The notes beneath the pieces were generated by a model. It was not told the origin of the DNA and made no database searches. It saw nothing but the letters and a program-made list of their open reading frames with translations. DNA of 64,000 nucleotides from Sulfurospirillum deleyianum DSM 6946. GTDB lineage: Bacteria; Campylobacterota; Campylobacteria; Campylobacterales; Sulfurospirillaceae. Numbering within the stretch: the first letter of the stretch is position 1; the number at the start of each line of letters is the position of its first letter. Below are positions 28,014-36,462 of the stretch, in pieces. The position numbers and the translations under genes are program-made. Location of the stretch: assembly GCF_000024885.1 (NCBI RefSeq), contig NC_013512.1, forward strand, positions 744,001 through 808,000, read 5' to 3'.

Positions 28014-28241
28014 TTAAGCACCCCTTATGTTCAAAATTTCCGCTGTTGCTTCTTCATAGGTAATTATTTTAGTTTCGGTTCTTACTGCTCGATCAATTTC
28101 AACACGATTTGGGAACATTCCTTCAATAGATAAATGGCCAATCATCCATTCGATATTTCTGTACTGCTCAGGGGTAAGTTTGTTTTTGTATTCATCAAGA
28201 ATGGCTATGCTTTCCTCTTTATTTATTGGTGTATTAATCAT
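28014..28241 (-). CDS. VbhA-like antitoxin domain protein, copy 1
   Basis: 75 residues: KEESIAILDEYKNKLTPEQYRNIEWMIGHLSIEGMFPNRVEI. The central helix plus (S/L)xxEG is the pattern of the antitoxin domain of VbhA, which blocks Fic AMP-transferases. No Fic (HPFxxGNGR) protein occurs in the window. Copy 2 is about 70% identical, 81 bp upstream. Family assignment moderately secure. Confidence 0.6.
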   Translation of the reverse strand: MINTPINKEESIAILDEYKNKLTPEQYRNIEWMIGHLSIEGMFPNRVEIDRAVRTETKIITYEEATAEILNIRGA

Positions 28242-28322
28242 TTTAGAACATCACCTAGATTGGCAACTAAAAAGCGATTTTGTCCAAAAACTTTCAAGTG
28301 GAATTTTAAAATATATCCCATA

Positions 28323-28550
28323 TTAAGCAACCCTGGTTCCCAAAATTTCCGCCATTTCTTGTTCTCGTGTAATTTCTCCGGTTACTGTTCTTACAGATCG
28401 AACAATTTCAACACGATTTGGGAACATGCCTTCAATGGATAAATGTCCAATTGCTCGTTCAATGCTTCTATATTGTTCCTGAGTGAGTTTAGTTTTATAC
28501 TCATCAAGAATTGCTATGCTTTCTTCTTTATTTATTGGTGAATCAATCAT
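28323..28550 (-). CDS. VbhA-like antitoxin domain protein, copy 2
   Basis: 75 residues, a tandem duplicate of the previous gene (KEESIAILDEYKTKLTQEQYRSIERAIGHLSIEGMFPNRVEI). The C-terminal 20 residues differ most. Probably arose by local duplication; a third, broken copy is at 29680-29880. Confidence 0.6.
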   Translation of the reverse strand: MIDSPINKEESIAILDEYKTKLTQEQYRSIERAIGHLSIEGMFPNRVEIVRSVRTVTGEITREQEMAEILGTRVA

Positions 28551-28691
28551 CTTAACCCCTCTATGTGATTATAGATTTTCAATATTGTACTATGAGAATA
28601 ATATTATGTGAATAAATCAATCGTTTTTTAGTAATCTTTAAGGTTAATTATATGAATACTTTTTTACTAAACTTCGACGGTAAGATGCTTT

Positions 28692-28828
28692 CAAGAGGTT
28701 TTTATACAAAACGTTTCCCCCCCCCAAAAAAAACGCACATATTCCCCCCCATGCATTTATTAGTGATTTGTAATCCAAATCATTTGTTGAGAAATTTTAC
28801 TATATAGTGCTCCCAAGAGGTTTTTATA
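28692..28828. repeat. 15-bp direct repeats flanking two poly-C tracts
   Basis: CAAGAGGTTTTTATA at 28692-28706 and 28814-28828. Between them lie nine C (28717-28725) followed by eight A, and seven C (28744-28750). The rest of the 28551-29032 gap is AT-rich without a recognisable gene. Confidence 0.8.
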
Positions 28829-29032
28829 AGCTTTTACTTAAGGTAAGCAAATGACGAGATAAAACTATTTAAAATACTAAATTGGAGTATGTCTTAAAAA
28901 ATACATGCCTATTTTTGCGCTTAATTCAACAATAATATAAGATTTTTTAAGAAAATTAAATAAAATATGATGAAAATTTCATATTTAATATAGTATTCTT
29001 TTTAATCGATATCAACTTTATAGGAGATTAAA

Positions 29033-29611
29033 ATGAGGTTTAATTGGGTAATGGTTTTTGTTGTAGTTATGGTTTTCTTGACTGGCTGTGTTGAAAAACA
29101 GAATACAACTTTGCATAATAGTAATGAAAGATTTGAGAAATACAATAATACAAACCATATTGTTGGAAATAAAGCAAGCGCCATAGCAACGCTTATTTAT
29201 GTACAGGAAGTTGATGATAAAATAGTTGATAAAATAACTTTCTATATAGATAAATTCCCTTATGATGTAACGTTCAATTTATGTCAAGATATGAAATCTT
29301 ATCGTGACTTTAAGACGGTATTTACAGATGAAAAGACTAAAGAGAAAACGCCTCAATATTTTCAAAATAGTATTAATTGCCAAAGTGCGCTAAATATGCA
29401 AATATCTCAAAATGACTTTAAGGCTTTAATTGATTTTAATTTATTTGATGGTTTTAATATAGTTAATTTCGATGGATTTGAGAAAAAACTACCAGTTGAA
29501 CAACCTTTTCAAAGTTCAGGTTATGTGATAAGAAAAGCATATGATAAACAACTTATCCACCAAGATATAGATCGTAAACAACTTATATATTTTCAGTTTT
29601 TACAATATTAA
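29033..29611 (+). CDS. Putative lipoprotein of unknown function
   Basis: 192 residues with a lipoprotein signal (VMVFLTGC). The mature part is Asn/Lys/Phe-rich, with paired cysteines (LCQDMK, NCQSAL) that could form a disulfide. AT-rich. No family recognised. Preceded by GGAG at suitable distance (ATAGGAGATTAAA ATG). Confidence 0.65.
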   Translation: MRFNWVMVFVVVMVFLTGCVEKQNTTLHNSNERFEKYNNTNHIVGNKASAIATLIYVQEVDDKIVDKITFYIDKFPYDVTFNLCQDMKSYRDFKTVFTDEKTKEKTPQYFQNSINCQSALNMQISQNDFKALIDFNLFDGFNIVNFDGFEKKLPVEQPFQSSGYVIRKAYDKQLIHQDIDRKQLIYFQFLQY

Positions 29612-29679
29612 AAGATGGGTTAGTAGGGTAGTTAATATACTTTGCTAACCCAGTATTCTTCCCAATATTATGAGGCTCG

Positions 29680-29880
29680 TTTGTCCATTGCTTCTTCGTG
29701 AGCAATTTCTCTATTTTCAGCTCTTACGGTTCTATTGATTTTAACATATATTTTTTCAATAGACGAATGACCAAATTGCTCGTTCAATATTCAGGTACAT
29801 CTTTGTAGTAGGTTTGTCTTTGTATTCACAAAGAATCGCTATATTTTGGCTTTTCATGTGAGTGTTTTCATTGATCTCTT
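29680..29880 (-). pseudogene. Degenerate third VbhA-like copy
   Basis: Minus-strand translation gives NIAILCEYKDKPTTKMYLNIERAIW, clearly cognate to ESIAILDEYKTKLTQEQYRSIERAIG, followed by several stops and frameshifts. It fills most of the gap between the lipoprotein and higA. Confidence 0.65.
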
Positions 29881-29913
29881 AAACCCTCTAATAAATTGAT
29901 AAGAGATTTTGAA

Positions 29914-30276
29914 CTAAAAAGCTATTTTACCCAACAAACTTTCGAATGGAATTTTAAATTGATAATGGAGCTTTTGTATCATTTCTACTGTTAAGCTTCT
30001 CTCCCCTTTGAGAACTTTTGAGACCCTTGTTTCATCACCCAATGCACTGACTAAATCTTTTTGCCTGAGTCCATCTTGCTCCATTCTAAACTTAATAGCA
30101 GATATGGGATCTGGAGCATCAATTTTATAGTGTTTTTCTTCATAGGCTTCAACAAGTGTTACTAAGATATCTAATTCGTCAAATTCTTTCGTATTAGGCT
30201 CGGCATCCATAAGTTTATCAATTCTTTTTAACGTTAGCGTATAATCACTGTCAGTTCTAATTGGTGTAATTTCCAT
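29914..30276 (-). CDS. higA: HigA-type XRE antitoxin
   Basis: 120 residues. The C-terminal half is an XRE helix-turn-helix (LRQKDLVSALGDETRVSKVLKGERSLTVEMIQKLHYQFKIPFESLL), the N-terminal half helical and acidic as in HigA. Binds and neutralises the HigB toxin and represses its own promoter. Starts 1 bp after higB. Confidence 0.88.
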   Translation of the reverse strand: MEITPIRTDSDYTLTLKRIDKLMDAEPNTKEFDELDILVTLVEAYEEKHYKIDAPDPISAIKFRMEQDGLRQKDLVSALGDETRVSKVLKGERSLTVEMIQKLHYQFKIPFESLLGKIAF

Positions 30277-30277
30277 T

Positions 30278-30577
30278 TCATATCTCCTCTACGTTTATAG
30301 CATCGTACTGCTCATGTGTGCCCACAAAACGTATATATACAACTTTTGCAGGGAAGTTTATTTTGACAACCAACCTATACTTGTTTCCATGAATATTAAA
30401 AACGACTCTATTGTTTTTGAGTATACTTGCATGGCGATATTGTTCTTTGATTTGACTAGGAGTTTCCCACTCGGCCTTGATCGCTTCTTTATACCAGGAT
30501 TCAAGAGAGCTCTTGCTATCTTTGTATAGCTCTTGCTCATAAAAGTCTTGTAAGGTTTTTTTTGAAATAACTCTCAT
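30278..30577 (-). CDS. higB: HigB-type mRNA interferase toxin
   Basis: 99 residues: MRVISKKTLQDFYEQ, then SLESWYKEAIKAEWETPSQIKEQYRHASIL and the beta-sheet VVFNIHGNKYRLVVKINFPAKVVYIRFVGTHEQYDAI, the HigB (RelE-superfamily) pattern with the conserved HxxYD end. Gene order toxin-antitoxin is normal for higBA. Confidence 0.9.
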   Translation of the reverse strand: MRVISKKTLQDFYEQELYKDSKSSLESWYKEAIKAEWETPSQIKEQYRHASILKNNRVVFNIHGNKYRLVVKINFPAKVVYIRFVGTHEQYDAINVEEI

Positions 30578-30713
30578 GGGCGTATTATATTCTTAAGTTG
30601 CCAATTTGTCAAGTTGTTTTTACATGCGACATAAGAAAATGAAATATCTTAAGATCGGTTTATAAATCATTGAAATCGTAATAGCTTTAATCTATAAGTA
30701 TCAATGTTTTTAT

Positions 30714-30731
30714 GCAGTAGTTTTTACAGTA
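30714..30731 (+). promoter_or_regulatory. Second copy of the integrase-proximal TACAGTA motif, candidate arm-type site
   Basis: GCAGTAGTTTTTACAGTA, against GCAGTAGGATTTACAGTA at 15425-15442 (16 of 18 bases). It lies 43 bp inside the right att copy. Confidence 0.6.
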
Positions 30732-30773
30732 TAAAAAGTAAATTATTCATATTAATCCCTAAAATAAGCATTT

Positions 30774-30800
30774 TTCGAGTCCCCCTCTTACCACTTACTC
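30774..30800 (+). other. Right attachment site (attR core), diverged
   Basis: TTCGAGTCCCCCTCTTACC then ACTTACTC, matching the tRNA-Met 3' end apart from a 3-base gap and two substitutions. Confidence 0.6.
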
Positions 30801-30853
30801 AAATAATCCCTAAATTTAGGCACTTTAAAAGACTTTTAAAAGAATTTTCCAAC

Positions 30854-31419
30854 CTATTTCCAACTTTGTGAATTTTTTATAGCATTTTCGTCATTTAATA
30901 ATTTCATTGCTTTCCCTAAACAAAATTCCTCAATCTCATACATCCCTTGATAGTAAAACTGATCCATATGCATTTCATCCATTTCTACTTCCATCCATTT
31001 GTTGGAAGTAATTTCATAAGATTCAAGCACATTAAATATCTTTTGAGCTGACCCTTGAAATATTGCTTGACACATAGTATAGCGTATTGCCTTTTTTTCA
31101 AAGAAGTCTAAATTGTTATAAATCTCTTGTTTGATTTCTATATCCGATAAAGTTTTTTTGTAAGCATCATAAAACTCTTTAATCGCCTTTCTATCAAACG
31201 AAGTTACTTCCTCTTTGGTTATCTCAAATGTAAAAATACTTTCCATTTCCATTTTCTCTAAAACTTCATAGATAGGTGTAGTTGATTGCTTTATCGTAAG
31301 TAAAATATCAGCATAGTTTTCTTTTAAATATTGATACATCTTGTCAATCTTGTTTTGTGTTGTATGGTAAAAGTTAGAAGTTCTAAATAACTTGTATTTT
31401 GAGAAATAGCTGGCTATAT
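30854..31419 (-). pseudogene. 5'-truncated gene of unknown function, cut by IS21
   Basis: The open frame runs to 31495 but the first 25 codons come from the IS21 end. The remaining 188 residues (DIASYFSKYKLFRTSNFYHTTQNKIDKMYQYL..EFCLGKAMKLL) are helical and acidic and not recognised. The missing N-terminus is not on the other side of the IS, where an integrase tail is found, so sequence has been lost. Its stop lies about 55 bp outside the right att site. Confidence 0.5.
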
Positions 31420-31518
31420 CGGAGAACTTGGACACCAAAGTCAGAAACACTTGGACACTTTGGTAAGGGATATTTTTAGAATTTAATTGTAGCATAAAGT
31501 GTCCAAGTGTTCTAAAAA

Positions 31519-32271
31519 TTATTCATAATCTTTTGCAATTTTTCCATATTTTGGTCTGAGTGAATCACCATCGATAAAGACTCTATGGGATGAGTTAACC
31601 ACTCTATCAAGTATCGCATCAGCGATGGTGTTGTTTTGTAAATAATCATACCAGTCTTTAACGGGAAGTTGGGATGTAATAATGGTTGAAGCCATTTGAT
31701 TTCGTGCTTCAATAATTTCAAAGAGATTGGTTGCATCATCTGCTGTAATGGGCGAAATGCCAAAGTCATCAAGAATAAGAAGTTTATAGCGTGCAAATCG
31801 TTTAACCAGATTTGTATAACTACCATCAATACGAGAAAGATTTATCTCTTCAAGCAGTGTTGCAGTTCGAATGTAATAAGCACTAAATCCCTCTTGAATC
31901 GCACGAATCGCAAAGCTTTCGGCTAAAAATGTTTTGCCTGTACCCGTTTTGCCATTAATGATAATATTTTGGCGTGCTCTGATAAAGTCCATAGAGGCTA
32001 AAGAGAGAATTTGTGCTTTGTTAATTTTTCGTTTTGGGTCATAATCTAAATCTTCAAGCAGTGCTTGTTTATTTTTGATTTTGGAAAGCTTTAAATTCAT
32101 AAAGACCCTTTTATTGTTTAAAAAAACATCTTGAGCTTGCAAGAGTTGATAGAGTCTCTCCTCAAAGCCAAGAGAATGATAGGCTATGTCTTCTATTTGC
32201 CTCATGTAAGCTTCTTTAAACCCTTTGTATCCTAAATCTGTCGTTAGATTGAGTATTGCTGTGTGATTCAT
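31519..32271 (-). CDS. istB: IS21 helper ATPase IstB
   Basis: 250 residues from ATG 32271 after GGAGG (the frame extends to 32346). Walker A NGKTGTGKT (about 104-112), Walker B LLILDDFG (about 163-170), NLFEIIEARNQMASTIITSQLP. AAA+ regulator needed for IS21 strand transfer. Intact. Confidence 0.9.
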   Translation of the reverse strand: MNHTAILNLTTDLGYKGFKEAYMRQIEDIAYHSLGFEERLYQLLQAQDVFLNNKRVFMNLKLSKIKNKQALLEDLDYDPKRKINKAQILSLASMDFIRARQNIIINGKTGTGKTFLAESFAIRAIQEGFSAYYIRTATLLEEINLSRIDGSYTNLVKRFARYKLLILDDFGISPITADDATNLFEIIEARNQMASTIITSQLPVKDWYDYLQNNTIADAILDRVVNSSHRVFIDGDSLRPKYGKIAKDYE

Positions 32272-32284
32272 AGTGATTTTCCTC

Positions 32285-33847
32285 CTAATGATAAATATTG
32301 CCACGAAGGTTATCGTGGTTATTAAACAGACTTTCTGATGCAACACTATTATTGACAGGTTTTTGCAGATAGAGTTTTTTATCCAGAATAGATCTGATAG
32401 AAGCTGTTGCTCTGATGTGATGCATCAGTGCATATTGCAACGTTAAATCAAGTTCCTCTTTCCCGTATAGTTTTGCCATGCTAAGGACTGCATTGAGTTT
32501 GCGATACGCATTGGGCGGATACGAAGCTTGTTCAAACTCTTTTTTGACCTAGGAGAGGGTATGGGCACCAATCGTATTGGCCCAATTCAAGAATCGTCCT
32601 GGATTTGTTTTTTCACTCTGGTACTGATGGTGGGAGGGCATATGCTCATGGAGAGTTGATACTTGTCCTACAAAGTGCAGTTTTGGATGAATGGCTATCT
32701 TTGTCCCTTTATAATGAATATCAACACTATGGCTTGAGTGCCATACTTGTACTCTTAATCCAAGGTATTGATAGGGCACAGAGTATTCACATCCTTCTAA
32801 AAAGATATGGTAATTTTGTGCTACAGTTGCTTCTTTAAATTCTTTATACAGATACCGCTGCAGTGGTAGTGCTTGTAAAAATGGCTGATCTAGTTCTTTA
32901 AAAAGTTCCGTCCTGCTTTTAGCGATGCGTTTAATAATTTTATGATTGTAAAGATCAAGCAGATTTGAGAGTGCTGCATTGAGTTCATCCACACTAAAAA
33001 AGGTGTGATGCCTTAGCCTTGCTAGTATCCACCGCTGTATTCCTTTGACGCCAAGTTCTACTTTTGCTTTATCTTTGGGCTTATAAGGACGTGCTGGTGT
33101 TACTGCCATAGTGTAATGTCTGGCCAGTGCTGCATAGCTTTCATTAATAACAACTCCCTCTTTTTTAGAATGTTTGATGACAGCACTTTTAAGATTATCA
33201 GGCACTACAATCTTAGGTGTACCTCCAAAAAAGTCATAGGCTAATACATGGGAGAGGATAAAATCTCGTTGTTTCTGAGAATAGGAGGCATGCACAAAGG
33301 TATACCCACTTGCTCCTAAAACCGCTACAAAGATTTGGGCTTTATAGACCTCACCTGTCTTTTGATTCACGATGGGAATGGTTAATCCACTGTAATCAAC
33401 AAACACTTTTTCACCAGCAATGTGCACTTGTCTCATGGATGGGTTGATTTGGTTTAAAAACCGCACGTAGTGTTCACGAAATTGCGTGTAGCTATACGCA
33501 TTAGTGGGATGGGCTTCTTTATACTCTTCGTGCAACAACGCTAAGGTTACTTTACTTTGTTGCTTTTTCTTTAGTTCATGATGGATGGTGATGTAATCAG
33601 GCATGACTTTAGACGCCTGTGGCGTAATCCCACATCCACACTCTGGGTAAAACAACTGCTCTTGCATCATTTCATTCAGGCTCAAGAAACGATCAATATC
33701 GACAGCTAACTCTTTAAATCGTGTGCAATAATTACTCACACTTCCTCTTGATGTCCCTGTGGCATTTGCACTTTGCCTTAGCGACAAACCTAACTTAAAA
33801 TGAAGCCGTAACACCTCACTGATTTTTCTCATGGATACCCTTTTCAT
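32285..33847 (-). pseudogene. istA: IS21 transposase IstA with in-frame amber codon
   Basis: The first 432 codons (HTH, then DDE core VFVDYSGLTIPIV; VVPDNLKSAV; KPKDKAKVELGV) end at TAG 32549-32551. Without that stop the same frame continues VKKEFEQASYPPNAYRK..MAKLYGKEELDLTLQYALMHHIRA to 32285, the normal IstA C-terminus. The element is therefore probably inactive unless the codon is suppressed. Confidence 0.85.
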
Positions 33848-34001
33848 CTCGACTCCAAATATGATTTATTTGAAGTATAGTTAGATTTAAAAATATCCCT
33901 TACTTAAACGAAACTGATTTATCGGAGTTCCTAAAAAAGTGTCCAAGTAATCACCGTTTTAGTGTCCAAATAAAACCGACATCACTGTCCAAGTAACTCC
34001 G

Positions 34002-34114
34002 TTTTTACCAGTCTCGCAGGACATGCGCAAGAGTATTCAATTACTATGAATACCTATGCTAACAAAGTGAATGTGAAGATTTTGAAAGAAGATATTGAGA
34101 AAGTAAATTACTAA
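34002..34114 (+). pseudogene. C-terminal tail of a tyrosine recombinase
   Basis: Translation TSLAGHAQEYSITMNTYANKV..IEKVNY then stop. LAGHAQE..TMNTYA is the His-box and nucleophile-Tyr region of tyrosine recombinases. The rest has been cut off by the IS21. Confidence 0.6.
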
Positions 34115-34240
34115 AAGTAGTTACATAGAAACTCTTTTTTTGACACTACTACAGTTCCATTTATATCTATCTTGTCATACTCTACATATCTAGAAAATGG
34201 TGGGTGCATTGATGTTGCATCTTTTACAACATACTTATAA

Positions 34241-35163
34241 AACCCAAACTGCTAGTTGAGAGAATGGTTTGAAAGTTGCTTTAGACTCCATAAAAAGCCG
34301 TGGGAGGCGAGATTATGGAGCGAGATATTGTAACAGTTTATTGCTTGATTGATGAGTATTTGAAGCTATCAGGTGTAAAAGATGATGTCAGAGCAGAGAT
34401 TAGTAACGCAGAGGTATTGCTGATTGGGTACATGGCAGTGAATGATTTTAGTGGTAACTACTATAAAGCCCATCAGGATGCAGTTGGTCAAAAGGATTGA
34501 TTACACGAGATTTTTGCGTCGCTTAGCCAAAATAAATGAAGTGTTATCAACACTATTTGCGTTTTTAGGCTCATTGTTTCAGCGATTAAACAGTGCAAAG
34601 ATTTACTCTGTTGATTCTTTTCCTGTTGAATTGTACCAAATCACAAGGCAAAGCAGAGTCAGATTGTGGAGTGATCCATCTTTGAAAGGTTATAATGCAT
34701 CCAAAGGGAGATTCTTTTATGGGCTTAAAGTCCATATGGTAGTCACAACCGATAAAGAGCCTGTAATGGTACATATCTCAGAAGGCTCCATACACGATGT
34801 TACGGCGGGGTATCAATTTATGCATCATCTACCCCAAAAATCAATCACGATTGGAGATAAAGGGTATGTTTCATCAAAGTTAGAAGCTTTTTTAAAACAG
34901 TTTGAGATTGTACTTTCACCCATTGGGCGTAACAACATGCAACAAGAAAACAAAGAAGATTATTTTACCAAGCGTAGAATTAGAAAAGGTGTTGAAACTG
35001 CCTTTTCTATGATCACTGCTAAGTTTGGTAAAGTGATTAAGGCTACAACCATTGGTGGCTTTTTAACAAAGCTTAGACTTTTCATCACCGCTTATGCTAT
35101 CAACTGCTTTTTGAAGCTTAGTGATGACAAAAAAGCTCTTCTGTTTAACTAGCAGTTTGGGTT
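34241..35163 (+). mobile_element. IS982-family insertion sequence, copy 1 (923 bp)
   Basis: Perfect 17-bp terminal inverted repeats AACCCAAACTGCTAGTT. Encodes a frameshifted transposase. Confidence 0.85.
34315..35152 (+). pseudogene. Frameshifted IS982 transposase
   Basis: Frame one: MERDIVTVYCLIDEYLKLSG..NDFSGNYYKAHQ, lost near 34475. Frame two continues QLVKRIDYTRFLRRLAK..YSVDSFPVELYQI..GIGDKGY-like ITIGDKGYVSSKLE..KRRIRKGVETAFSMI, carrying the DDE residues. Comparison with copy 2 shows the frames join around CATCAGGATG, so one base is missing or extra there. Confidence 0.8.
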
Positions 35164-35383
35164 TTTGAAATATAAAATAATGAAAAACTCATAATGAATT
35201 CTTATATGATAGGGAAACTTGGATTTTTGACAGAACCCTCAGCTATGCCTCAAAGAGCATAGACTTATGAGGGAATTTGTAAGACGCATTATACTTAAAA
35301 ATGGGCAAAATAAATGAATCGATTATGAAGTTTTGGCTTAATTTTAAATGTTAAAAAAAGACGATTAATTTAACATAGCTTAG

Positions 35384-35422
35384 AACCTATGTTAAAAAAT
35401 GATAGAAAAATTAACATAGGTT
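35384..35422. terminator. 12-bp perfect inverted repeat after the RelE gene
   Basis: AACCTATGTTAA (35384-35395) and TTAACATAGGTT (35411-35422), 15-base loop, abutting the toxin stop codon. A transcription end or regulatory RNA structure is plausible. Confidence 0.4.
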
Positions 35423-35719
35423 TCAATTGAGTCTTTTAAGTGCCTCTTTATAAACTTCGATCTCTTCTCGTTTGCCAATAGTAACAACATAAACCACCAA
35501 TTCATTGTCAATAATTTTATAGACAATTCGTATCTGTTTTTTAGAAACATAAGTTTTATAATAGCCTGTTAAATCAAGATTATTTTTATTGCCAAGGGGT
35601 TGTCCTCGAAAGGGAGAGTGTTGTAACCCAGCTAATTTTTTCAAGATTAAAATCACGACAGAATTATCAAATGCTTTTAAATCTTCTTCTACCAAAGGAT
35701 GGGTTTTTAGAGCATACAT
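35423..35719 (-). CDS. RelE/ParE-superfamily toxin
   Basis: 98 residues: MYALKTHPLVEEDLKAFDNSVVILILKKLAGLQHSPFRGQPL, then YYKTYVSKKQIRIVYKIIDNELVVYVVTIGKRE, the RelE fold with basic catalytic patch (K..R..K). Start shares one base with the antitoxin stop (35719), so the two are translated together. Confidence 0.88.
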   Translation of the reverse strand: MYALKTHPLVEEDLKAFDNSVVILILKKLAGLQHSPFRGQPLGNKNNLDLTGYYKTYVSKKQIRIVYKIIDNELVVYVVTIGKREEIEVYKEALKRLN

Positions 35720-36030
35720 TACAAAGACTTTACATCAATATTGAACTTTTGGGCTAATGCTTCAAGAGGAATATAAGAAGACAAGGGTGTCTCTTTTCGT
35801 GCTTGAATGGTTTCAAAAATTTGTTGATGTTCCATCGCTTCAAAAAGTGCTTCAAGTGATTTAAGGTGTTCATATTCATCAGTTGAAATGACCACTGCTT
35901 CAAGTTTGTTATTTTTTAAAATACCGATTTTTTCACACGATTCTTCTTTGATGCCTTTAAGAATTGCCGCAATTTTTTTAGTGAAGTCTGTAATCGATAA
36001 AAGCTCATTAGGAGCATACTTAACCGTCAT
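35719..36030 (-). CDS. Phd/YefM-type antitoxin
   Basis: 103 residues: LLSITDFTKKIAAILKGIKEESCEKIGILKNNKLEAVVISTDEYEHLKSLEALFE, the Phd/YefM DNA-binding N-domain; the C-terminal part would wrap the RelE toxin. First gene of the pair. Confidence 0.85.
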   Translation of the reverse strand: MTVKYAPNELLSITDFTKKIAAILKGIKEESCEKIGILKNNKLEAVVISTDEYEHLKSLEALFEAMEHQQIFETIQARKETPLSSYIPLEALAQKFNIDVKSL

Positions 36031-36096
36031 GGCGTATCCTTTAATTTATATGTGAATATTATAGTAAATTTAGTAGTAAATTACAAGTATGGCTTA

Positions 36097-36444
36097 CTAA
36101 CTCAATTTATATTTTTTCATAAAATCCTCTTTTTTAATAAAAGAATCGTGCTTTAAAATCTGAGAAAGTTCATTTTTTTCTTTTATGTCTATGGTGAGTT
36201 CTGACTCAGAAATTTCAAAAGAATTAGGCTCAAAAATCGTATCATTATTTTGAAGTGCTATTGCTATATAAGCTTTAAATGCTTCTTTGACTGCCTGTAA
36301 TGCTTCATCCTTGCTCTTTCCATCCCCCATTACGCCCTGAAAATCTTTGTAATAAGCAAACCACCCATTTCCATCTTCTGGTTGAACCTTTTTTACAAGA
36401 ATAGCATAGTTCAAATTTGTGTAATAGTTGATATCTTTTTTCAT
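36097..36444 (-). CDS. HicB-like antitoxin, without HicA
   Basis: 115 residues from ATG 36444 (GAAGGG upstream; a TTG at 36459 is an alternative). LNYAILVKKVQPEDGNGWFAYYKDFQGVMGDGKSKDEALQAVKEAFKAYI is the partial RNase-H fold of HicB. No HicA-like gene adjoins it, so it is an orphan or its toxin was lost. Confidence 0.7.
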   Translation of the reverse strand: MKKDINYYTNLNYAILVKKVQPEDGNGWFAYYKDFQGVMGDGKSKDEALQAVKEAFKAYIAIALQNNDTIFEPNSFEISESELTIDIKEKNELSQILKHDSFIKKEDFMKKYKLS

Positions 36445-36462
36445 AGCAATACCCTTCAACTT

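Larger units (their letters stand above)
15278..30800 (+). mobile_element. tRNA-Met-integrated mobilisable element (about 15.5 kb, decayed ICE/IME)
   Basis: Bounded by the tRNA-Met 3' end (15278-15308) and an imperfect copy of it at 30774-30800. Carries a P4-type integrase next to the tRNA, AlpA, a replication-organiser N-terminus, TrbJ, EexN, TrbL, a possible Rep protein, iterons, a TraJ-like protein, a MOB_P relaxase, toxin-antitoxin genes and two IS copies. The conjugation ATPases and most channel proteins are missing, so it could at best be mobilised by another system. TTACATGTAA, common in the flanking core DNA, occurs once here. Confidence 0.75.
31420..34001 (-). mobile_element. IS21-family insertion sequence (istA nonsense-mutated)
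   Basis: Ends read CGGAGAACTTGGACA and, inverted, CGGAGTTACTTGGACA. Near both ends the subrepeat ACTTGGACAC recurs (31425, 31447; 33938-33990 three times), as is usual for multiple terminal repeats in IS21. Carries istA and istB. No target duplication is evident. Confidence 0.8.

Noticed and set aside
34241-35163. IS982 copy 1 as programmed frameshift transposase
   Set aside because: There is no slippery heptamer at the join and copy 2 encodes the region in a single frame, so a mutation is simpler.
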